Shown one piece after another: positions 7,601 through 11,145 of a stretch of DNA of 11,145 nucleotides. How positions within the stretch are numbered: position 1 is the first letter of the stretch; each line of letters starts with the position of its first letter. A program made the position numbers and the translations under genes. The DNA comes from JARRNO01 sp037384885 (GTDB lineage: Bacteria > Acidobacteriota > UBA4820 > DSQY01). The notes under the pieces are model-generated. The model was not told the origin of the DNA, made no database searches, and saw only the letters and a list, made by a program, of their open reading frames with translations. The stretch covers positions 1-11,145 of the forward strand of contig JARRNO010000151.1 of NCBI GenBank assembly GCA_037384885.1. The letters run 5' to 3'.

Positions 7601-8628
7601 GGCGCCGTGCTCCGCCCACGCCTGTCGTTCGCGAAGCGCCGCGCTACGACTTTCTGGAATCGAGAATCCTTGGGCAATCTCCGGCCATGAGAGACGTTCG
7701 CCGTTCCATACAAGAGGCGGCCCCCTTCAATTTTCCCGTGCTCCTTCTAGGCGAACCGGGGGTCGGCAAGGAGGCCTGCGCGGCTGCGCTTCACCACCTC
7801 TCTCCACGCCACAAACGAAACTGGGTTCCCGCGAACTGCGCCAATTTGAGTCCGACCTTGGCGGCGAGCCTTCTGTTCGGGCACCGCAGGGGCGCCTTCA
7901 CTGGAGCCGACCGCGATCGGGAAGGCCTCGTAGCAGCTGCGGAAGGAAGCACCCTCTTCCTGGATGAAATCGGAGAATTGCCGATAGAAACCCAAGCCCA
8001 GCTTCTCCGTTTTCTTCAGGACGGCAGCTTCACACCTCTCGGTGCTTCAAGGCCTCGGCGCTCCGACGTGAGAATCATCGCCGCCACCAACCGCGACCTT
8101 GAAGCGGCGATCCGGCAGGGCCGATTCCGCGCCGACCTTTACCACCGGCTGAATGTGATTCCGATTCGAATTCCTCCTTTACGGGAACGGCTTTCCGATG
8201 TACCGGTTCTCTTCGACCGCTTTCTGGGAATGGCCGCCGAAGGCGAGGCCATGCCCCGCCCGGAGCTCGCTCCTGAAATTTACGGCCGGTTGGCCCAATA
8301 CGCCTGGCCTGGAAATGTCCGCGAACTGCAGAACGCCGCGCGACACGCCCTTGTGAAGTCTGCCGCGAAGGGCCGGGTCACGGTGGAACACTTGCCGGAA
8401 GCCGTTTTCAGCCCGGCGCCGCCCTCGCCCGGAAGCAATCTGAAAGCGAGGCTCCGGCTGGTTGAAGCCCGGCTGGTGCGAGAAGCCTTGGCGGAATGCG
8501 GCGGCAACTTTGCGCAGGCGGCCAGGCGCCTCGGATTGAGCCGCCAGGCCCTGCACGCCAAGGTGCGCTCGCTTCATCTCTCTGTGGATCGCGCAGCCCC
8601 GGATACGCGGGGCGGCCACGGCGGTTGA
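4561..8628 (+). CDS. Large sigma-54-dependent transcriptional activator with TPR and decayed kinase/NTPase-like N-terminus
   Basis: This is a cytosolic enhancer-binding activator that would remodel sigma-54 RNA polymerase by ATP hydrolysis. Numbering from ATG 4561 (about 1355 residues): 57-120 resembles a protein kinase N-lobe without catalytic motifs; 209-353 resembles a STAND-type NTPase without a P-loop; 430-880 is an alpha-helical TPR-like solenoid; 913-1013 resembles a GAF domain; 1031-1273 is the AAA+ domain, with Walker A GEPGVGKE (from 1064), GAFTGA (1111-1116), Walker B TLFLDEIGE (Asp1135) and RADLYHRLN; 1297-1337 is a Fis-type helix-turn-helix (NFAQAARRLGLSRQALHAKV). The AAA+ and DNA-binding parts look fully functional; the first two assignments are inference. 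There is no receiver domain. The start is uncertain: ATG 4561 overlaps the EAL gene's 5' end by 44 nt and has no ribosome binding site; TTG 4552 and TTG 4648 are alternatives. Confidence 0.88.
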   Translation: MISLRSLSFDGPATIASVPYHIPIPPLSELRHSFRHPAWRRPGQLDSGDTNRALSNLHTESEILHAALGIFSGLSALERENWPAVPRFHEWRSAKDGLVRLPFFRSAPSPGAAVPDHIEGFFRLLGGRLLKDGKALGTVPRRHPHFPQLNAWFRSLRSEGSWARVPASELAVSIALLMDELEIPNHLPPEWGFSFFWRPRSGLFKKPGLQSVQAAASPIVQAILDSALAAGLGCVDLTLAMPYPYSCLEPVAEELLGRGREDARRWLAEKLEGGAGALTESVAGLLRQAGRGVAVWPGHRLDQASREVLADAALRAGRTALVLERDGDAAGGTLSRLRWLWLPETAEKWYMRHAGELYRDRLEKLVAAVSSLPPGEPRCGRPLIPPALPSAPKSPARQKWFNPWVWETHSPCRAWSASSYLAASNQPEGAAFLKGMALLRAGQASLALDAWRDLTDPPVAAEHLAVQRERALERLQAYETILEQPESDRLSSLAGRDRTAHLFLAGQSAWILGETAQGRKTLEEGLASSTRADEQAQGHCHLATLDLYQGQIASAEERLREAEEHLPSKPEPLTLFLLHHRRGWVQRSRGDFESALSHFRAAGSAARKGGDCRLEAASEGEAGNVLRLMCRFEDALPALRRAEDGARALGLQEAAETARFNRILCSIASGGLRSAVRELNDILAREKGGPIHQAIDLFWLGLVQWHLGELPDAMTSCEKAQRVLARDTGSSIRLPLAILKGRLLLETHQRNRLQRHLRLVSSLAEESTEPDDALEAAALKLSCAARGIGNVSGGELAHAEQTYEKASHEAKAAWLLALSAAEGEHEEARLLSAWEIAHQIRNPSLACRALWRLACLNALPALAEEERRWILLFLKANRLRRPERELAAHVQPSSNGRERTEGAPSLSSDLALLRCAGTRDAGRARLEFLNRLGCSAGMWTAPGGIPEWWGEADESVRRRLLSASGMSGSRKTSAGWIIGGLSRRGAWCGLWRQGGPEPSKDEETLVYLWAGLEGRRAPPTPVVREAPRYDFLESRILGQSPAMRDVRRSIQEAAPFNFPVLLLGEPGVGKEACAAALHHLSPRHKRNWVPANCANLSPTLAASLLFGHRRGAFTGADRDREGLVAAAEGSTLFLDEIGELPIETQAQLLRFLQDGSFTPLGASRPRRSDVRIIAATNRDLEAAIRQGRFRADLYHRLNVIPIRIPPLRERLSDVPVLFDRFLGMAAEGEAMPRPELAPEIYGRLAQYAWPGNVRELQNAARHALVKSAAKGRVTVEHLPEAVFSPAPPSPGSNLKARLRLVEARLVREALAECGGNFAQAARRLGLSRQALHAKVRSLHLSVDRAAPDTRGGHGG
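4619..4624 (-). promoter_or_regulatory. Possible -10 box for the EAL gene
   Basis: On the minus strand, TATGAT lies 14 nt before the EAL start codon. No acceptable -35 hexamer is found 16 to 18 nt further upstream; the 17-nt position reads CTCGCT. The implied leader would be very short yet would include GGAGG. It competes with the sigma-54-like element at 4653-4667 as the promoter of this gene. Confidence 0.25.
4653..4667 (-). promoter_or_regulatory. Sigma-54-like -24/-12 element upstream of the EAL gene
   Basis: The minus strand reads TGGCGAAAGGAATGC, with the invariant GG and GC separated by exactly 10 nt and TGGC and TGC matching the consensus TGGCAC-N5-TTGC. The expected start point near 4642 gives a leader of about 38 nt ending in GGAGG. 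The neighbouring divergent gene encodes a sigma-54 activator. The plus strand also shows a weaker GG-N10-GC (4652-4665). No enhancer sites were identified. Confidence 0.4.
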
Positions 8629-8654
8629 CCTTCCGGAATGCCCATGGTTACAAT
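8625..8654 (+). promoter_or_regulatory. Sigma-70-type promoter of the first barrel gene
   Basis: TTGACC (8625-8630), an 18-nt spacer and TACAAT (8649-8654) form a good promoter. The -35 hexamer overlaps the TGA stop of the regulator. The predicted leader is about 75 nt. It carries AAGTTCTGCC (8668-8677), which recurs in the leader of the second barrel gene, and ends with the strong ribosome binding site GGGAGGGG (8723-8730). No GG-N10-GC sigma-54 element was found in this gap. Confidence 0.7.
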
Positions 8655-8736
8655 GTTTCTGATAACGAAGTTCTGCCGATTTCAACATGTATCGTATCGG
8701 GGGTGACAAATCAATTCATTCAGGGAGGGGTAACCT

Positions 8737-9747
8737 ATGAAAAAGTGTATCCTCGTATTCGCGCTGCTGGCCTTCATGGTTCCGGCACTTGCGCAACATC
8801 CCCAGGGCAAGTGGGGAATCGAAGTGGGGGCCTGGTACGCGCAGCCGCGCAACATGGATTCTGCCTACGCGATGGACATCACCCAGAGCGGAATGAACAG
8901 CTATTCCACCCGGCCCGCCTTTATCGGCTTTGAACGCCGCTGGTCGCCGATGGTCAAGGTATCTTATTCCACCGCAAGTTGGAAGGTCTGGCTTGACTAC
9001 TTCCACTACCAGAAAGAGACCGCCACGGAAACAGCGGCGGATTTCGGCGTCTTTCCGACATACGGCACGATGTATTATGCGCCGATCGCCGACCTCGCCA
9101 CCGCCAACAACCGCCTTCAGTGCACGAACTTCAATCTGAACATCGGCCGGATCTTCCACCCCGCCAAGACGTGGAAAATGGTGGTTTACAGTGGTATCAA
9201 GCACATCGACCTGACTTACTCCCTCGATACCAGCTACTACGAACCCGCGATGATCCGCATGGAGTCTATTTCCGGCGGGTTCCTGCCGGCGGCGGACCCG
9301 GCTTACATGGATGTCGTGTCGATGCAGACACGTACGAACGGCTGGGGCCTCAACTTCGGACTGAACAACATCTACACGGCAAATTCGTGGCTCGACTTCG
9401 TTGGAGGAGTGGAGCTGAGCATGGTCTCCACCAGCCAGGACGCACGGCGGGTGGAGAGCGGCTTCTTCCCCGACGGATCGCTGAACATGATGGTGGACTC
9501 GGCCTCCAGCATGAATCTGACCACTCCCAGTTACCGGGTCTTCCTGGAGGGTAAATTCCACTTCGGGAGCGCCTGGTACGGGAAGCTCGGCTACCAGTAC
9601 CAGATGCTCAAGGACGCCTTCAAGAATTCCGCTCAGCCCAGTACAAACGTGCCTTACTACTATGCCGGCGCCGGCCTGGGGTCCACTCCCAGGACAACCG
9701 ATCTGGCGGTGGACGGCTTTTACGTCAAGGTTGGTTTCAGCTGGTAA
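8737..9747 (+). CDS. Outer-membrane beta-barrel protein, paralog 1
   Basis: The 336-residue precursor has a Sec signal peptide (positive MKK, hydrophobic core, PALA) with probable cleavage after Ala19. The mature part alternates short amphipathic beta-strands rich in Tyr and Trp with polar loops and ends in FYVKVGFSW, an aromatic C-terminus typical of the BamA recognition signal. It is therefore predicted to be a barrel in the outer membrane. The block NFNLNIGRIFHPAKTWKM (131-148) and the general plan recall Legionella Lpg1974-type pore proteins; that link is by eye and tentative, and no substrate can be named. Cysteines are only C4 and C129. The start is fixed by GGGAGGGG six nt upstream. 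It is homologous over its whole length to the next gene. Confidence 0.8.
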   Translation: MKKCILVFALLAFMVPALAQHPQGKWGIEVGAWYAQPRNMDSAYAMDITQSGMNSYSTRPAFIGFERRWSPMVKVSYSTASWKVWLDYFHYQKETATETAADFGVFPTYGTMYYAPIADLATANNRLQCTNFNLNIGRIFHPAKTWKMVVYSGIKHIDLTYSLDTSYYEPAMIRMESISGGFLPAADPAYMDVVSMQTRTNGWGLNFGLNNIYTANSWLDFVGGVELSMVSTSQDARRVESGFFPDGSLNMMVDSASSMNLTTPSYRVFLEGKFHFGSAWYGKLGYQYQMLKDAFKNSAQPSTNVPYYYAGAGLGSTPRTTDLAVDGFYVKVGFSW

Positions 9748-9759
9748 CACCTGTGCGCT

Positions 9760-9785
9760 CTTAAACCCCCGGAATGGGGTTTAAG
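9760..9785 (+). terminator. Hairpin after the first barrel gene
   Basis: A perfect 10-bp inverted repeat, CTTAAACCCC (9760-9769) and GGGGTTTAAG (9776-9785) with a CGGAAT loop, starts 12 nt after the stop. There is no T-run beyond it; the only Ts lie inside the stem. It probably ends or attenuates transcription of the first barrel gene or protects its 3' end, ahead of a new promoter. Confidence 0.55.
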
Positions 9786-9816
9786 CCTCCCTCACGGTGT
9801 GCACTTACGCGGCACG

Positions 9817-9845
9817 TTGACGCCGCAAAGTGGAAGACTTAATAT
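9817..9845 (+). promoter_or_regulatory. Sigma-70-type promoter of the second barrel gene
   Basis: TTGACG (9817-9822), a 17-nt spacer and TAATAT (9840-9845) form a moderate promoter, with four of six -10 bases matching consensus. An inverted repeat, GCGGC-N8-GCCGC (9809-9826), straddles the -35 and could be an operator. The leader of about 80 nt repeats the AAGTTCTGCC element (9858-9867) and the CAGGGAGGGGTA ribosome binding site block (9918-9929) of the first barrel gene. Confidence 0.55.
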
Positions 9846-9933
9846 GGCACTAAGGACAAGTTCTGCCAACGGGGAAAAGCACAAAAATCCAAGAGGATCA
9901 CCAGGATAACGTGTATCCAGGGAGGGGTACAGG

Positions 9934-10950
9934 ATGAAGAGATGGATGATTGTATTGGCGCTGCTCGCCTTCATCATTCCGGCGACGGCATGGCAGGCCC
10001 AGGGCACCTGGGGCGTCGAGGTGGGAGCCTGGTTCGCGCAGCCGCGCAACATGCAGACGGCTTACGCCCTCGATTTCAATCCAGGCGCGATGGGACAATA
10101 CGATGTCAAGCCCTACTATACGGGTTTCGATCGCCGGTGGTCCCCCATGTTGAAGGTGTCCTACCGTGACGGGAGTTGGAAAACCTGGCTGAGCTACTTC
10201 CGGTATGACAAGGAACTGAATTTTGCGGCGGCTTCCTCGTTGGGGCTGCTTGTTCCCACCTATGAATCCCTCTATTACTTAGGTCCGTTCGCGGAAATCG
10301 CCACCGCGCGCAACAGATTGGTAGACACCACCTTCGATCTGAACATCGGGCGCTTTTTCCACCCGGCAAAGCGATGGAAGATGCTGGCCTATACGGGCAT
10401 CAAGCACATGGATCTGACTTACGATCTGGACTTGAACTACATGAACGCGGCTCCAGCGATCAACGCGGATTCCGCCGGGGGAGGATTCACGCCCATGCAG
10501 TTGACCGGCTACCAGGATGTCGTTGCCCTGCAGACCCGCACGAAGGGATGGGGCTTGAATTTCGGACTGGTCAACACATTCACGGCGAACAATTGGCTCG
10601 ACTTTGTGGCGGGATTTGAAATAAGCATGCTGACGACATCCCAGGATGCCACCCGCCTGGAAACCATGCTTGCCCCGGACGGCAGCCTCATGGCTTCCGT
10701 GAATTCACCCTCCTCGCTGAACCTGATCACCCCCGCCTACAAGATCTTTCTCGAGGGTAAGTTCAAATTCGCCGCCGGGTGGTATGGCAAGATCGGCTGG
10801 CGGTACGAGGCGATCAAAGACGCCTTCAAAAATTCCGCACAGCCCCAGACCCTCGGCTTGTTTTATCTTCCGGGCATCAATCAGAGCCTGCCTCGCGCCA
10901 CCGATCTGGCATTCGACGGATTTTACGCCAAAGTGGGCTTCACCTGGTAA
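9934..10950 (+). CDS. Outer-membrane beta-barrel protein, paralog 2
   Basis: The 338-residue precursor has a signal peptide (MKR, hydrophobic core, PATA) with probable cleavage after Ala19. It shares extended blocks with paralog 1: EVGAW-x-AQPRNM, RRWSPM-x-KVSY, LNIGR-x-FHPAK-x-WKM, GWGLNFGL and KDAFKNSAQP. It ends in FYAKVGFTW, the same aromatic barrel terminus. The shared blocks probably form strands and periplasmic turns, while the sequence between them, where the copies differ most (for example about 94-120 and 165-195), probably forms surface loops. The mature protein has no cysteine. The start is supported by GGGAGGGG six nt upstream. It has its own promoter and a strong terminator, so the pair are separate units from a tandem duplication. 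Function beyond pore or surface barrel is not determinable. Confidence 0.8.
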   Translation: MKRWMIVLALLAFIIPATAWQAQGTWGVEVGAWFAQPRNMQTAYALDFNPGAMGQYDVKPYYTGFDRRWSPMLKVSYRDGSWKTWLSYFRYDKELNFAAASSLGLLVPTYESLYYLGPFAEIATARNRLVDTTFDLNIGRFFHPAKRWKMLAYTGIKHMDLTYDLDLNYMNAAPAINADSAGGGFTPMQLTGYQDVVALQTRTKGWGLNFGLVNTFTANNWLDFVAGFEISMLTTSQDATRLETMLAPDGSLMASVNSPSSLNLITPAYKIFLEGKFKFAAGWYGKIGWRYEAIKDAFKNSAQPQTLGLFYLPGINQSLPRATDLAFDGFYAKVGFTW

Positions 10951-10976
10951 TGGAGCGCGTCCGTTCCAAGTATCGA

Positions 10977-11003
10977 GGCCGCCCTTCGGGGCGGCCTTTT
11001 GTT
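10977..11003 (+). terminator. Strong Rho-independent terminator
   Basis: A perfect 8-bp GC stem (GGCCGCCC, TTCG tetraloop, GGGCGGCC; 10977-10996) is followed by TTTTGTT. It lies 26 nt after the second barrel gene stop and ends that transcription unit. Confidence 0.93.
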
Positions 11004-11008
11004 ATAAT
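11003..11008 (+). promoter_or_regulatory. Perfect TATAAT -10 box in the terminator tail
   Basis: TATAAT directly follows the terminator's T-run. The 17-nt-spaced -35 position falls inside the terminator stem (CGCCCT) and does not match consensus, so promoter activity is uncertain. Downstream, 11010-11145 has no convincing reading frame but contains three small hairpins, consistent with the leader of a transcript running out of the window. Confidence 0.35.
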
Positions 11009-11145
11009 GAGCGACTCCCGCGCCCCTTCGAGCGGAAGCAGGAGAGAGCGGGTTCTCGGTATGTCCCCGCAACGAATACTGTCTAGAGCAGTTCGTGCAA
11101 GGGTTGGGGCCCGGAATTCCGGGGTAAGCTGAGAGAGATTGCTAG

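Noticed and set aside
8596..8613. Hairpin GCCCCG/CGGGGC near the end of the regulator as a terminator
   Set aside because: It lies inside the coding sequence, has no T-run, and is probably a by-product of GC-rich codons.
9844..9866. Possible sigma-54 promoter (TGGCAC at 9845-9850) before the second barrel gene
   Set aside because: The -24 half matches, but no GC follows at the required 10-nt spacing; a sigma-70-type promoter overlaps the site.
11007..11132. Possible 41-residue ORF starting in the TATAAT box
   Set aside because: Its ATG overlaps the -10 hexamer, so a transcript from that promoter would start after it; there is no ribosome binding site and the composition (Arg/Ser-rich) is not protein-like.

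Overview
The window is a GC-rich, densely coding stretch of a chromosome from a Gram-negative bacterium. The evidence is an outer-membrane beta-barrel pair with signal peptides, a System I cytochrome c maturation (ccm) cluster, a sigma-54 enhancer-binding regulator, and sigma-70-like promoters throughout. Very large regulators that chain kinase-like, NTPase-like, TPR and sigma-54 modules are known from Acidobacteriota and myxobacteria-like lineages, so such an affiliation is plausible, but nothing here proves it.

Layout. (1) Bases 1-94 hold two GC-rich hairpins and no gene. (2) A tRNA-Ser(GGA) lies on the minus strand at 95-184 with its own promoter. (3) A plus-strand cluster at 291-3253 encodes CcmA, CcmB, CcmC, a CcmD-like micro-protein and a SAM hydroxide adenosyltransferase (DUF62). 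Its promoter places the transcription start at the ccmA ATG, so the mRNA is probably leaderless. (4) A minus-strand gene at 3309-4604 encodes a cytosolic degenerate-GGDEF/EAL protein with the catalytic c-di-GMP phosphodiesterase residues intact. (5) A divergent plus-strand gene at 4561-8628 encodes a regulator of about 1355 residues: decayed kinase/NTPase-like N-terminus, TPR-like solenoid, GAF-like remnant, complete GAFTGA AAA+ domain and Fis-type helix-turn-helix. (6) Two tandem paralogous outer-membrane beta-barrel genes at 8737-9747 and 9934-10950 each have their own promoter, related leaders and strong ribosome binding sites. The second ends in a textbook intrinsic terminator. (7) Bases 11003-11145 hold a perfect TATAAT and three small hairpins; the window ends before any gene is identifiable.

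How the genes may work together. CcmA, B and C form the ABC module that loads heme for periplasmic cytochrome c maturation; CcmE, F, G and H are not in the window. The EAL gene has a sigma-54-like -24/-12 element and lies divergent from a sigma-54 activator, which suggests a local circuit in which the regulator controls c-di-GMP turnover. The two barrel genes look sigma-70 driven. I see no defence system, CRISPR array, insertion sequence or prophage. The most unusual items are the regulator's decayed N-terminal half, the ccmD-like frame with no proper start, the probable leaderless ccm transcript and the conserved leaders of the paired barrel genes.
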